A stretch of DNA of 64,000 nucleotides from Vibrio sonorensis (GCF_001854765.1 NZ_LJJE01000099.1:1-64000), one strand, 5' to 3'; positions 18,456 to 27,756 are shown, counted from the first letter of the stretch. A program made the numbers and translations. Notes: generated by a model not told the origin, from the sequence alone.

Positions 18456-18483
18456 ATTATATCCACGTTTAAGAAAAACACAA
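18456..18483 (-). promoter_or_regulatory. Probable atp operon promoter
   Basis: A minus-strand -35 TTGTGT (18478-18483), 16-bp spacer and perfect -10 TATAAT (18456-18461) lie about 75 bp upstream of atpI, in the gap behind parB. Confidence 0.65.
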
Positions 18484-18527
18484 TCGTAATAGTTACGAAG
18501 TTGTTTATTTGACAACCATTCTGTGAC

Positions 18528-19430
18528 CTAGGAAGACCTAGTAATTATTTCTAAATGTTTTATCACGTTGCCAAGTTGATTTTCATCCTCAAAATTAATA
18601 AGGATTTTGCCTAGGCCGCCCTTGGATACTTGTATAGCGACCTTAGTGCCTAGTTTTTCTTGAAGTAAATCTAGACTCTCTTTGGTGGACTCATTTACTG
18701 AAAATTTTGTAACTTCTGGTTTCTCGTCAGCACTTAACGTTTTCTTAACAAGCTGTTCTGTCTGACGAACAGTTAAACCTTTCTTAGCCACTTGTTCTGC
18801 AATTTCTACTTGCTGCTCGCCTTCGAGAACAAGTAGAGCTCGCGCATGCCCCATTTCGAGCATTTTTTCGGACAGAAGATACTTCACATCCATTTCAAGC
18901 TGATTCAAACGCAGTAAATTGGTGACTGTTGTTCTCGATTTACCAATTACTTCAGCGACTTGCTGATGCGTCAAAGAAAACTCTTCTTGTAGCCTTTCGA
19001 GGGCTTGAGCTTCCTCGATAACATTCAGATCTTCGCGCTGAATATTTTCGATCAAAGCCATAGCAATAGCGGCTCTGTCTTCGACTTTTTTTACAATACA
19101 TGGCACCTGTTTTAAGCCAGCTTTACGGGCTGCTCGCCAACGTCGCTCACCGGCGATAATTTCATACTTACCATCATCGGTGCCACGAACAACGATGGGT
19201 TGAATAATCCCTTGAGATTCTATGGAAGCCGCTAGCTCTTCTAGCGCCTCCGATGACATATCTTTTCGCGGTTGGTACATACCGGTTTTTAATTGAGAAA
19301 CGGACAGCTCCGTCAGTTCACCATCGGTTGATATATCTTGGCTATGCTGAGCAGTCTGTTGCTTTTCTCTAGCGAGCGAACTCGTCGATAGAAGGGCATC
19401 AAGCCCTTTACCTAAACCACGTTTAGACAT
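18528..19430 (-). CDS. parB: Chromosome partitioning protein ParB
   Basis: The 300-residue protein has the ParB/Spo0J N-terminal CTPase domain (RPR-type box QPRKDM, then GERRWRAARKAG near 90-105), a central helix-turn-helix (TLTHQQVAEVIGKS type) and a C-terminal dimerisation region. It loads on parS and spreads to organise the origin region. It is 24 bp behind parA. I did not find a full parS 16-mer in this window. Confidence 0.96.
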   Translation of the reverse strand: MSKRGLGKGLDALLSTSSLAREKQQTAQHSQDISTDGELTELSVSQLKTGMYQPRKDMSSEALEELAASIESQGIIQPIVVRGTDDGKYEIIAGERRWRAARKAGLKQVPCIVKKVEDRAAIAMALIENIQREDLNVIEEAQALERLQEEFSLTHQQVAEVIGKSRTTVTNLLRLNQLEMDVKYLLSEKMLEMGHARALLVLEGEQQVEIAEQVAKKGLTVRQTEQLVKKTLSADEKPEVTKFSVNESTKESLDLLQEKLGTKVAIQVSKGGLGKILINFEDENQLGNVIKHLEIITRSS

Positions 19431-19454
19431 GTGCAGGAATTCCTTTTAGTTGAT

Positions 19455-20228
19455 TTACGCAGGGACTTCTTCGCGTCGAAGCATCTCACCCGCCAAGGCC
19501 AAATAAGCTTTAGCGCCGGCAGAATACTTGTCGTAATACATAGCAGGCTTACCGTGACTAGGGGCTTCTGCCAATCGTACATTACGCGGGATAACAGTGC
19601 GATACACTTTGTTTCCAAAGTGTTTCTTAAGTTGATCGGACACCTCTATCGACAGACGGTTGCGCGGATCATACATAGTGCGCAACAGACCTTCTATCTT
19701 CAGGTTTTCATTCACCACAGCAGCAAGTTTGCTAATGGTATCCATCAATGCTGTTAACCCTTCTAGAGCGAAGTACTCACACTGCATCGGTACCAAAACG
19801 GAATCCGCAGCAGCCATCGCATTGATTGTAAGTAGGTTTAGGGATGGAGGACAATCGATAAAGATGAAATCATAGTTATCACGAACTGATGCTAACGCGT
19901 TCTTTAATCGAACTTCACGAGCAAACACTTCCATCAATTTGATTTCCGCTGCCGTCACGTCACCATTCGCGGCAATCAGGTCGTAATGGCCTGTTGTTTT
20001 GCGGCACACCACCTCCTCAAAAGAGATGTCTTCGACAAGCAGATCGTATGCCGTAGCATCCACTTGATACTTGTCGACTCCACTGGCCATTGTAGCATTG
20101 CCTTGTGGATCGAGATCGATAACTAAAACTTTGCGTTTAGTGGCGGCCATAGAGGCAGCCAAATTAATACAAGTCGTTGTTTTTCCAACCCCGCCTTTCT
20201 GGTTGGCTATTGCTACAATTTTTCCCAC
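19455..20228 (-). CDS. parA: Chromosome partitioning ATPase ParA
   Basis: The 257-residue protein has the deviant Walker A KGGVGKTT (residues 10-17) with both signature lysines, and the DLDPQGNAT and FIDCPPSL motifs. It moves ParB-parS complexes along the nucleoid to segregate the origin. It follows rsmG by 14 bp in the mnmG-rsmG-parA-parB run. Confidence 0.97.
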   Translation of the reverse strand: MGKIVAIANQKGGVGKTTTCINLAASMAATKRKVLVIDLDPQGNATMASGVDKYQVDATAYDLLVEDISFEEVVCRKTTGHYDLIAANGDVTAAEIKLMEVFAREVRLKNALASVRDNYDFIFIDCPPSLNLLTINAMAAADSVLVPMQCEYFALEGLTALMDTISKLAAVVNENLKIEGLLRTMYDPRNRLSIEVSDQLKKHFGNKVYRTVIPRNVRLAEAPSHGKPAMYYDKYSAGAKAYLALAGEMLRREEVPA

Positions 20229-20242
20229 GCTTAACCTCGCTT

Positions 20243-20875
20243 TTATCCCTTGCGCGATAAGATTACAAGATGACGCTGTCCTTCCAATTCAGGAACGTGC
20301 AAAGCTTTGACCTCGGTCACAGAACACCAGTCAGGTAACAGGTCTATCTCATCTTCAGGCATCTGCCCCTTCAACGCAAAAAACTTGCCTTCTGCTTCTT
20401 TCGGCAGATGATGACACCAAGTGACCATATCTACCATGGAAGCAAAGGCACGACTCAGTACACCATCAAACTTTTCTTCAGGTTTAAATTCTTCGACTCG
20501 ACTTTGAATCGGCGTCACATTATCAATTTTGAGTTCGTGTAACACCTGTTTGATAAATCTAATCCGCTTGCCCAAGCTATCGAGCAAAAAGAAAGTTTTA
20601 TCTGGATTCATAATTGCCAATGGGATACCGGGCAACCCAGGCCCTGTCCCCACGTCAATAAAACGCTCTCCCTGTAAGTGTTCACTTACTACCATACTGT
20701 CTAGTATGTGTTTTACTAACATCTCTTCAGGGTTGCGAACGGAAGTCAGGTTATAAGCTTTGTTCCACTTATTTAACAAGCCCACAAAATCCAACAATTG
20801 CACTTTTTGCTTTTGTGAAACCGACAATGTGGTCTGCGCTAATAGCGCATCAAATCGTTGCTCTAAGGTGCTCAT
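20243..20875 (-). CDS. rsmG: 16S rRNA (guanine-527 N7) methyltransferase
   Basis: I start at the ATG at 20875 (MSTLEQRF), one base after the mnmG stop, giving 210 residues. The S-adenosylmethionine motif FIDVGTGPGLPGIPLAI is visible near residues 70-86. It methylates G527 of 16S rRNA. It is the classical gidB partner of mnmG (gidA). Confidence 0.96.
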   Translation of the reverse strand: MSTLEQRFDALLAQTTLSVSQKQKVQLLDFVGLLNKWNKAYNLTSVRNPEEMLVKHILDSMVVSEHLQGERFIDVGTGPGLPGIPLAIMNPDKTFFLLDSLGKRIRFIKQVLHELKIDNVTPIQSRVEEFKPEEKFDGVLSRAFASMVDMVTWCHHLPKEAEGKFFALKGQMPEDEIDLLPDWCSVTEVKALHVPELEGQRHLVILSRKG

Positions 20876-20876
20876 A

Positions 20877-22772
20877 TTACGCTTCCTCACCCTTTTTCAA
20901 CATGCCATGTTTTTTAAGGTGAACCAGTAAAATCGAAATGGCGGCTGGTGTGATGCCCGAAATCCGTGACGCGATACCTACACTCTCTGGTTTTGCTTCA
21001 TTCAACTTGGCAACAACTTCGTTTGAGAGGCCTTTAACCGCGGAATAATCTATGTCTGTAGGCAATTTAGTATGTTCGTGACGAAGAGACTTTTCTATCT
21101 CGTCTTGTTGTCGCTTGATATAGCCTTCGTACTTCACTTGAATTTCAACTTGCTCGGCAGCCTGCTGATCTTCTAGCGCAGGTGCAAATGTCTCCAATTG
21201 AGTAAGCTGATCGTAAGTGAGTTCAGGTCGGCGAAGTAGATCTTCGCCACTGGCTTCTCTTGCCATCGGCGTTTTGAGCAATGCGTTTAACTCGTCAACA
21301 CCTTCAGATTTAGGATTGATCCACGTGCTTTTCAAGCGCTGGCGTTCCGTTTCCATGTTTTCAATTTTTTCGTTAAAACGTGCCCAACGAACATCGTCGA
21401 CTAAACCGAGCTCACGACCCATTTCGGTCAAACGCAAATCTGCATTATCTTCGCGTAATAACAAACGATATTCCGCCCGTGAGGTAAACATTCGGTATGG
21501 TTCTTTGGTCCCCATAGTGGAAAGATCATCGATCAATACTCCCATATAAGCTTGATCGCGACGCGGGCTCCATCCTTCTTTTTCTTGAGCGTGAAGGCTT
21601 GCATTCAAGCCTGCCATTAGGCCTTGAGCCGCCGCTTCTTCGTATCCAGTTGTACCATTGATCTGGCCAGCAAAGAAAAGACCTGAGATAAATTTTGTTT
21701 CGTAAGTTTGTTTTAAATCTCTTGGATCAAAGAAATCGTATTCGATCGCGTAGCCCGGACGAACGATATGAGCGTTTTCAAACCCTTTCATTGAACGTAC
21801 TATTTGAACTTGCACATCGAAAGGCAAGCTGGTGGAAATGCCATTTGGATAAAGTTCGTGGGTAGTAAGCCCTTCAGGTTCAACAAAGATCTGATGACTG
21901 CTTTTGTCTGCAAAGCGCATCACTTTATCTTCGATAGATGGGCAATAACGCGGACCTATACCTTCGATAACTCCAGCGTACATTGGGCTTCGATCGAGGT
22001 TGGTACGGATGACGTCGTGAGTTTGCTCATTGGTGTGAGTAATAAAACACGGGATCTGACGAGGATGCTGTTCTCGCTTACCTAGAAATGAAAAAACCGG
22101 TGTTGGGTTATCTCCGTGTTGAACTTCTAAATCGTCAAAGTTAACACTGCGCGCATCAATTCGCGGTGGTGTACCTGTTTTTAAACGATCGACTCTAAAA
22201 GGGAGTTCTCTTAATCGATCCGCCAAAGCGATTGATGGTGGATCGCCTGCACGGCCTCCTGAGAAGTTTTCCATACCAATATGGATCTTCCCCCCTAAGA
22301 AGGTGCCAACGGTCAATACAACCGCTTTGGCGTAGAATTTGAGCCCCATTTGGGTCACTACACCCACTGCACGATCTTGTTCAACAATAAGATCATCAAC
22401 CGATTGTTGGAAGAGAGTGAGGTGTTCAGTGTTTTCTAAAACATCTCTTACGTAAGCTTTGTAAAGTGCGCGATCCGCTTGAGCACGAGTCGCTCTAACA
22501 GCAGGCCCTTTTGAAGCGTTTAGAGTTCGAAATTGAATACCTGCGTGATCGATGGCTTGTGCCATTAGGCCGCCAAGAGCGTCCACTTCTTTGACCAGAT
22601 GTCCTTTGCCAATACCGCCAATCGCTGGGTTGCAAGACATTTGACCTAGCGTATCAATGTTATGGGTTAACAAAAGTGTCTTCTGACCTGTACGCGCAGA
22701 GGCGAGCGCGGCTTCCGTTCCAGCATGACCACCACCAACAACGATGACGTCAAATTTTTCATGATACAGCAT
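20877..22772 (-). CDS. mnmG: tRNA uridine-34 carboxymethylaminomethyl modification enzyme MnmG
   Basis: The 631-residue FAD enzyme has the dinucleotide motif GGGHAGTEAA near residues 12-21 and the family signature DPPSIALADRLR plus GINGTTGYEEAAAQG-type segments. With MnmE it modifies wobble U34 of several tRNAs. It lies immediately left of oriC and is transcribed away from it, as in E. coli gidA. GAGG precedes the ATG by 8 bp. Confidence 0.98.
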   Translation of the reverse strand: MLYHEKFDVIVVGGGHAGTEAALASARTGQKTLLLTHNIDTLGQMSCNPAIGGIGKGHLVKEVDALGGLMAQAIDHAGIQFRTLNASKGPAVRATRAQADRALYKAYVRDVLENTEHLTLFQQSVDDLIVEQDRAVGVVTQMGLKFYAKAVVLTVGTFLGGKIHIGMENFSGGRAGDPPSIALADRLRELPFRVDRLKTGTPPRIDARSVNFDDLEVQHGDNPTPVFSFLGKREQHPRQIPCFITHTNEQTHDVIRTNLDRSPMYAGVIEGIGPRYCPSIEDKVMRFADKSSHQIFVEPEGLTTHELYPNGISTSLPFDVQVQIVRSMKGFENAHIVRPGYAIEYDFFDPRDLKQTYETKFISGLFFAGQINGTTGYEEAAAQGLMAGLNASLHAQEKEGWSPRRDQAYMGVLIDDLSTMGTKEPYRMFTSRAEYRLLLREDNADLRLTEMGRELGLVDDVRWARFNEKIENMETERQRLKSTWINPKSEGVDELNALLKTPMAREASGEDLLRRPELTYDQLTQLETFAPALEDQQAAEQVEIQVKYEGYIKRQQDEIEKSLRHEHTKLPTDIDYSAVKGLSNEVVAKLNEAKPESVGIASRISGITPAAISILLVHLKKHGMLKKGEEA

Positions 22773-22900
22773 GGATAAAACCTCAGATATTCAATGTATC
22801 GTGTAAACAGATAAAAGAGCGCTATTCTACCTTCTTTCATCAAGGGAGAAAATCGCTTTTGAGCTTTTTCGAATAAAGGGCTGATTAGTAAATATATATA

Positions 22901-22937
22901 GATCTTTATATAGATCTTTTATTAGATCTACTATTAG
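22901..22937. repeat. oriC DNA unwinding element: three AT-rich 13-mers
   Basis: GATCTTTATATAG (22901-22913), GATCTTTTATTAG (22913-22925) and GATCTACTATTAG (22925-22937) are three copies of an AT-rich 13-mer sharing their end G, so the period is 12 bp. They are preceded by an alternating TA stretch (22891-22900). They correspond to the L, M and R 13-mers of E. coli. Confidence 0.88.
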
Positions 22938-22950
22938 GATCGACGATCTC

Positions 22951-22959
22951 TGTGGATAA
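22951..22959 (-). promoter_or_regulatory. DnaA box R1
   Basis: TGTGGATAA, the reverse complement of the consensus TTATCCACA, lies 13 bp right of the last AT-rich repeat, as for R1 in E. coli. Confidence 0.9.
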
Positions 22960-23056
22960 GTGATAAATGATCAATAAGATCATGGTTCTTGAGCGGATCA
23001 TTTGTTGTGATCTAACTTTGATCAGATCGAGGATTTCCTGAGATCAAAATTGATGG

Positions 23057-23065
23057 TTATGCACA
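23057..23065 (+). promoter_or_regulatory. DnaA box R2
   Basis: TTATGCACA differs from the consensus TTATCCACA by one base and occupies the R2 position. Confidence 0.85.
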
Positions 23066-23091
23066 GGGGGATCTTAGGTGCAAAGTTATTA

Positions 23092-23100
23092 TTTGGATAA
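23092..23100 (-). promoter_or_regulatory. DnaA box R3-like (weak)
   Basis: TTTGGATAA (reverse complement TTATCCAAA) has one mismatch and matches the TTTGGATAACTA context of the E. coli R3/C-site region. Confidence 0.75.
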
Positions 23101-23130
23101 CTATAGGATAATCACCGGATAGATCTATAC

Positions 23131-23139
23131 TTATCCACA
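23131..23139 (+). promoter_or_regulatory. DnaA box R4
   Basis: Perfect consensus TTATCCACA at the right end of oriC, the high-affinity R4 position. Confidence 0.92.
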
Positions 23140-23187
23140 GTTCGTTTGGTGTTTTTTTGAGCGGTTAGAACAATTCAGGTAGAAAAA

Positions 23188-23205
23188 AAGCGGCTATTGC
23201 CGCTT
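23188..23205 (-). terminator. Terminator of mioC, facing oriC
   Basis: Stem AAGCGGC / GCCGCTT with a four-base loop, followed on the minus strand by a run of T (opposite the A run at 23183-23189). It lies 6 bp after mioC and should stop transcripts before they enter oriC. Confidence 0.85.
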
Positions 23206-23211
23206 CTTATA

Positions 23212-23649
23212 TTAATCAAACTTGTTGAGAAGGTCGTTTATCCACTCTTCAGCGGCCTCTTCTGGGACTGGATGTTTGAGCACGTCTATGGTCAAACAGT
23301 CATCAATTGAGGTACCACCAATGTCAGTGAGTAGATCATGTGCATGTTTGCCAGCAGCGCAAAAGGTATCGTAACTGGAGTCTCCTATTGCAACGACCGC
23401 AAACTTAACGTCTTGCATTTTTGGCGGAGTGCTTTGCAAGGCGGCAATAAAGGGTTTGATGTTATCCGGATACTCACCTGCGCCATGGGTAGAGGTTACT
23501 AAAAGCCAGACTCCTTCATTGGGAATGGACTCAAGAGTCGGTTGGTTGTGAATTGTAGTAGACTTCCCATTTTCTTGGAGAATATCACTGAGGTGGTCCC
23601 CAACGTACTCTGCACCACCTAAAGTGCTGCCTGTTATTATATGTATCAT
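23212..23649 (-). CDS. mioC: Flavodoxin-like FMN-binding protein MioC
   Basis: The 145-residue flavodoxin has a phosphate loop at GSTLGGAEYVG (residues 7-17) and STHGAGEYPDNI near 53-64. MioC is an FMN protein linked in E. coli to biotin synthase reactions. It borders oriC and lies 35 bp behind mnmE, so the two may be co-transcribed. Confidence 0.94.
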   Translation of the reverse strand: MIHIITGSTLGGAEYVGDHLSDILQENGKSTTIHNQPTLESIPNEGVWLLVTSTHGAGEYPDNIKPFIAALQSTPPKMQDVKFAVVAIGDSSYDTFCAAGKHAHDLLTDIGGTSIDDCLTIDVLKHPVPEEAAEEWINDLLNKFD

Positions 23650-23684
23650 GAGTGTTCCTTTGTTCTTAGATCCCGTGGACGGAT

Positions 23685-25044
23685 CTACTTTCCTATACAG
23701 AATGAAGAGAAAATACGGCCGAGTAAGTCATCAGAGCTGAACTCTCCTGTAATCTCACTCAGATGTTGCTGAGCGATGCGAAGCTCTTCTGCCAAAATCT
23801 CACCAGCCATATAACCTTCAAGCTGCTGCTGACCTATATCTAAATGCTCCGCGGCTTTTTCCAGTGCTTCTAAGTGACGACGACGAGCCATAAAGCCCCC
23901 TTCGTTGCCACCAGAAAACCCCATGCACTCTTTAAGGTGATTTCTTAGGGCTTCTATTCCTTGTCCTGTTGTTGCAGACAATCGTATCAAAGTTGGAGAG
24001 TTAACATGACAGATACCCAAATCTTCTTTTGTCTGATCTATCTTGTTGCGAATGACAGTGATCCCGATGTTTTCTGGCAGTCGATCAACAAAGTCTGGCC
24101 ATATCTCTTTTGGATCGGTGGCATCTGTCGTTGTCCCGTCGACCATAAAAAGAACGCGGTCGGCTTGTTCGATCTCTTCCCAAGCTCTTTCTATACCAAT
24201 TTTTTCTACTTCGTCTGAAGCGTCTCTAAGACCTGCAGTGTCGATAATGTGTAAAGGCATACCATCGATATGTATGTGCTCTCTAAGTACATCTCTTGTT
24301 GTACCGGCGATGTCGGTGACAATAGCTGACTCTTTACCCGACAACGCATTGAGCAAGCTAGATTTTCCTGCATTTGGGCGACCAGCGATCACGACCTTCA
24401 TGCCTTCGCGCATAATAGCGCCTTGGTTGGCTTCTTTTTTTACCGCGGCAAGATTATCAATTATGCCTGAAGATCTGCAGCCACTTTGCCGTCAGCAAGA
24501 AAGTCGATCTCTTCTTCGGGAAAGTCTATTGCTGCTTCAACATAGATGCGAAGGTGAATCAAAGACTCTACAAGGGTCTGTATTCGGTTTGAAAAGGCGC
24601 CCTGTAGAGATTTCAAAGCGGATTTTGCCGCTTGTTCTGAACTGGCATCAATCAAATCAGCGATGGCTTCCGCTTGGGCTAAATCCAATTTGTCATTTAG
24701 AAACGCGCGCTCTGAGAACTCTCCAGGTCTTGCGGTGCGTATACCTTCGATGGTGAGGATCTGCTTTATTAGCATATCCATCACGACAGGACCACCGTGT
24801 CCTTGAAGTTCTAATACGTCTTCACCGGTAAACGAATGAGGGTTTGGGAAGTAGAGAGCGATGCCTTGGTCTATCTCTAGGCCGTCTTTTCCGATAAAGG
24901 GCAGATACTCTGCGTATCTAGGGCGTAATTCTTTACCCGTTAGCTTCGTGCTACTAGAGATGCTTTTGGCCCTGAAACTCGAATGATGCCAACCCCTCCA
25001 CGTCCGGGGGCGGTTGCTTGAGCTACAATAGTATCGGTTGTCAT
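23685..25044 (-). CDS. mnmE: tRNA modification GTPase MnmE (two one-base frameshifts)
   Basis: The start at 25044 reads MTTDTIVAQATAPGRGGVG, the conserved N-terminus. One base appears lost at about 24963-24990 and a second at 24463-24469. Restoring both gives 453 residues, the family length: N-terminal tetrahydrofolate-binding domain, helical domain, G domain (GRPNAGKSSL, DTAGLRD, NKID) and the C-terminal CIGK that carries the catalytic Cys. It works with MnmG on U34 of tRNA. Both break points lie inside strongly conserved regions, so errors in the sequence are likelier than real decay. Confidence 0.9.
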
Positions 25045-25126
25045 AGTCTTGCCTATTTGAGGGTGAGGCGCTTTGCCATCACTCCGATTCTTTCTGATTA
25101 GCGCAATTGTAATCAGCTCAAATAAA

Positions 25127-25150
25127 AAAGGCGACCTTTTGGCCGCCTTT
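25127..25150 (-). terminator. Terminator of the rpmH-rnpA-yidD-yidC operon
   Basis: Stem AAAGGCG...CGCCTTT with inner GG/CC pairs and a short loop, followed on the minus strand by a T run. It lies 27 bp after yidC. Confidence 0.85.
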
Positions 25151-25176
25151 GATAGTGATTCGTCTAACAACAATTG

Positions 25177-26796
25177 TTACTTAGAATGCAAACCTTTCTT
25201 CTCTAGAGCTTTGTATATCATTGACTGTTGAGCCAAAGTTACAATGTTCGATACCAACCAGTATAGGACCAAGCCCGATGGGAAGAACAAGAAGAATCCC
25301 GTAAACATAACTGGCATAAAGGTCATGATCTTCTGTTGCATTGGATCCGTTACTGTTGTCGGGCTCATCTTTTGGATAAGGAACATACTTGCACCCATTA
25401 GCAATGGCAGGATGTAGTATGGGTCTTGAGCTGACAAGTCCGTAATCCAACCAAAGAACGGTGAGTGACGCAGTTCTACCGACTCCATTAGCGCCCAGTA
25501 AAGTGCGATAAAGATAGGCATCTGTAAGATAAGAGGTAAACAACCACCAAGTGGGTTCACTTTCTCTTTTTTGTACAGCTCCATCATTTCTTGGCTCATG
25601 CGCTGACGGTCATCACCGATGCGCTCGCGCATTGCTTGTAGCTTAGGCTGAAGCATACGCATTTTCGCCATAGAGGTGTATTGCTTCTTAGTTAGTGGGT
25701 ACATGCTACCACGTACAACTAGCGTTAGAAGGATAATAGCAACACCCCAGTTACTGACAAATCCTTGGATAAATGAAAGCAACCAGTGCAGAGGTTTGGC
25801 GATAAACCATAGCCAGCCATAATCCACAACGAGATCGAGATTAGGCGCGATAGCGGCCATGTCTTTTTGAAGCTTTGGACCTACCCATAGGGTTGCTTGT
25901 AGCTTCGCTGAATCTCCGTCTGCGATGGTTTTGTTTGGCATGCGAACACCAATGTCACCCAAGTTGCCGATAACGCGAGTGTACAAGTTAGTGCCTGGCT
26001 CATTGCGAGGGATCCATGCTGTTGCGAAGTAGTGCTGAATCATAGCCGCCCAACCTTGACCATCAGATAGTGTGATAGAGAGGTTGCGATCTTGCATATC
26101 GTCGAAGCTGTACTTCTTGTAGCGAGTATCTTCCGTAGAGTATGCTCCACCGCGGTAGGTTGGCATTGTGATACTGCCACCAGCGTCTAACAAGTTTTGA
26201 CGAAGGTGTGCATACATTCCAAATGTTGCGTTGCTGCCTGAGTTATTCACAACATCGTATTCAACATCAATCGCGTAGCTTCCGCGCTTAAGGATGAAGG
26301 TTTTTGTGTACTCTAGACCATTGGCCGCAAAAGTAAGAGGAATGCGAAGTTCATCTTGACCTTCTGCCAAGTTGAAGCTGTCGCTGCTCACTGAGTATTG
26401 AGGGCGGTTTGCGCTGCTTAAATCAATACCTTGAGGGCCAATAAGACCACTTTGGGCGATAAATTGATGGCCAGCTTCGTTTTTCAGTAGAACAAACGAG
26501 TCGTCGGAGTCCATTTCTGCAGCGTATTGATTGAGGTCTGCAGAGACAATGTCACCACCTACTGTGTCAATTGACAGAGTAAGTACATCTGTTGTAACCG
26601 CAATAGTTTTTGCAGAAGCTTGTTGAGAAGGCGCAGGATCCATCTCTTCGGCAAAAGATGGTGCTGGAAGCGTACTGCTTGATTGTGCCTGTTCAATCTG
26701 CTGTGGTGCAGGGTTCTTAGATACATTCCATTGTTGGTAAAGTAAAAAAGAAACCAGCGCCAATGCGATTAACAGGATATTACGTTGAGAATCCAT
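25177..26796 (-). CDS. yidC: Membrane protein insertase YidC
   Basis: The 539-residue protein starts with a membrane helix (residues 6-22), then a periplasmic beta-domain to about residue 340, then the conserved five-helix insertase core with YDYGWLWFIAKPLHWLL and NPLGGCLPLILQMPIFIALY. It inserts and folds inner-membrane proteins such as ATP synthase c. The adjacent rnpA-yidD-yidC order is conserved. Confidence 0.98.
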   Translation of the reverse strand: MDSQRNILLIALALVSFLLYQQWNVSKNPAPQQIEQAQSSSTLPAPSFAEEMDPAPSQQASAKTIAVTTDVLTLSIDTVGGDIVSADLNQYAAEMDSDDSFVLLKNEAGHQFIAQSGLIGPQGIDLSSANRPQYSVSSDSFNLAEGQDELRIPLTFAANGLEYTKTFILKRGSYAIDVEYDVVNNSGSNATFGMYAHLRQNLLDAGGSITMPTYRGGAYSTEDTRYKKYSFDDMQDRNLSITLSDGQGWAAMIQHYFATAWIPRNEPGTNLYTRVIGNLGDIGVRMPNKTIADGDSAKLQATLWVGPKLQKDMAAIAPNLDLVVDYGWLWFIAKPLHWLLSFIQGFVSNWGVAIILLTLVVRGSMYPLTKKQYTSMAKMRMLQPKLQAMRERIGDDRQRMSQEMMELYKKEKVNPLGGCLPLILQMPIFIALYWALMESVELRHSPFFGWITDLSAQDPYYILPLLMGASMFLIQKMSPTTVTDPMQQKIMTFMPVMFTGFFLFFPSGLVLYWLVSNIVTLAQQSMIYKALEKKGLHSK

Positions 26797-26798
26797 CG

Positions 26799-27056
26799 TT
26801 ATTTATCTCTGTCAGTTTTCTGGACCGGAGGAACGGGGTCATATCCCCCTTCATTCAAAGGGTGGCATTTTAATAGACGTTTGCCTGATAACCAACACCC
26901 TTTTACAAAACCGTGAGCTTTCAACGCTTCTATAGCGTATTGAGAACAGGTGGGTGTGAAGCGACAGCGAGGTCCAATGAGTGGACTAATCCCCCATTGG
27001 TAAAGGCGTACAAGGCCAATAGCTAACCACGCGAAGGGCGAGAAAGGCGCTGCCAT
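26799..27056 (-). CDS. yidD: Membrane protein insertion efficiency factor YidD
   Basis: The 85-residue protein has the family core GPRCRFTPTCSQYAIEALK and a basic amphipathic C-terminus with CHPLNEGGYDPVPP. YidD aids membrane-protein insertion with YidC. It overlaps the 3' end of rnpA by 34 bp and is 2 bp from yidC, indicating tight coupling. Confidence 0.95.
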   Translation of the reverse strand: MAAPFSPFAWLAIGLVRLYQWGISPLIGPRCRFTPTCSQYAIEALKAHGFVKGCWLSGKRLLKCHPLNEGGYDPVPPVQKTDRDK

Positions 27057-27379
27057 AACTTATCAAACAACTTAAACATTTCATCATTGCTTAAATCTTG
27101 CGCGCTTTTCTTTGCAATAACAACAAAATCTTTGTTAGGAAGTTGATGTTGTTTGTTGCGAAAGCTTTCTCGTGCAAGTCGTTTAAAACGATTGCGACCT
27201 ACAGCGGTTTTAATTTGCTTTTTAGGTACAGCGAGACCAAGTCTTGGATGAGACAGGGAGTTTTTACGAGCAATGATTGTGAAATGGGGTGAGCCAGCTC
27301 TATGAGCTTGCTGGAAGACATTTTGATAATGCTCGGGAGTTAACAGACGTAACTCCCGATTGAACGCGTGCGTATTCAA
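27023..27379 (-). CDS. rnpA: Ribonuclease P protein component
   Basis: The 118-residue basic protein has the RNR signature VGRNRFKRLARESFR near residues 59-73. It binds the RNase P RNA and matures tRNA 5' ends. The start is TTG at 27379 (NTHAFNREL follows), consistent with other Vibrio rnpA genes. It follows rpmH by 13 bp. Confidence 0.95.
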   Translation of the reverse strand: MNTHAFNRELRLLTPEHYQNVFQQAHRAGSPHFTIIARKNSLSHPRLGLAVPKKQIKTAVGRNRFKRLARESFRNKQHQLPNKDFVVIAKKSAQDLSNDEMFKLFDKLWQRLSRPSRG

Positions 27380-27392
27380 AATAAACTAGCGA

Positions 27393-27527
27393 TTATTTTG
27401 ATAGGCGCTTACGGCCTTTAGCACGACGTGCATTAATAACTTTACGACCGTTCTTAGTAGCCATACGAGCACGGAAACCGTGGCTGCGCTTGCGCTTTAG
27501 AACTGAAGGTTGAAAAGTGCGTTTCAT
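27393..27527 (-). CDS. rpmH: 50S ribosomal protein L34
   Basis: A 44-residue ORF reads MKRTFQPSVLKRKRSHGF and continues through the RMATKNGRKV segment to RAKGRKRLSK, a full-length L34. It is very basic and heads the rpmH-rnpA-yidD-yidC operon. Confidence 0.98.
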   Translation of the reverse strand: MKRTFQPSVLKRKRSHGFRARMATKNGRKVINARRAKGRKRLSK

Positions 27528-27640
27528 GTTAATTACCTTTACTGATCAGTAGTTTTAGGTCAATGTTAACCCGGCGTGGGCTTATGGGCTTCTCTATATA
27601 TAAAGAGGGCACCACCGACGCCTCTCAACAAAGAGGCGGA

Positions 27641-27669
27641 ATTGTAATCACACTTCTCATTGCTGTCAA
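27641..27669 (-). promoter_or_regulatory. rpmH operon promoter
   Basis: A consensus -35 TTGACA (27664-27669), ideal 17-bp spacer and -10 TACAAT (27641-27646) on the minus strand lie about 110 bp upstream of rpmH. The leader holds a small hairpin (CCTCT/AGAGG). The 229-bp gap to the next gene has no other ORF. Confidence 0.8.
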
Positions 27670-27756
27670 TGACAGAAGGGGGCTTACATTCCGGCCGAGC
27701 GATTATACGTAGTGTGAGCAAAATCTCAAGGATCGATCGATCCTTTCGTACGATCT

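Larger units (their letters stand above)
22861..23140. other. oriC: Chromosomal replication origin oriC
   Basis: The 439-bp gap between mnmG and mioC contains an AT-rich unwinding region, four DnaA boxes in the E. coli R1-R2-R3-R4 order and spacing, and 14 GATC (Dam/SeqA) sites in about 240 bp. Local matches to E. coli oriC include the stretch CTATTAGGATCG before R1. Location between gidA and mioC is where oriC of Vibrio chromosome 1 is known to be. I could not identify a convincing IHF consensus by eye. Confidence 0.95.

Noticed and set aside
25045..25173. N-terminal extension of MnmE from the ATG-like start at 25173
   Set aside because: The extension overlaps the yidC terminator and has no family counterpart; the conserved start is MTTDTIV at 25044.
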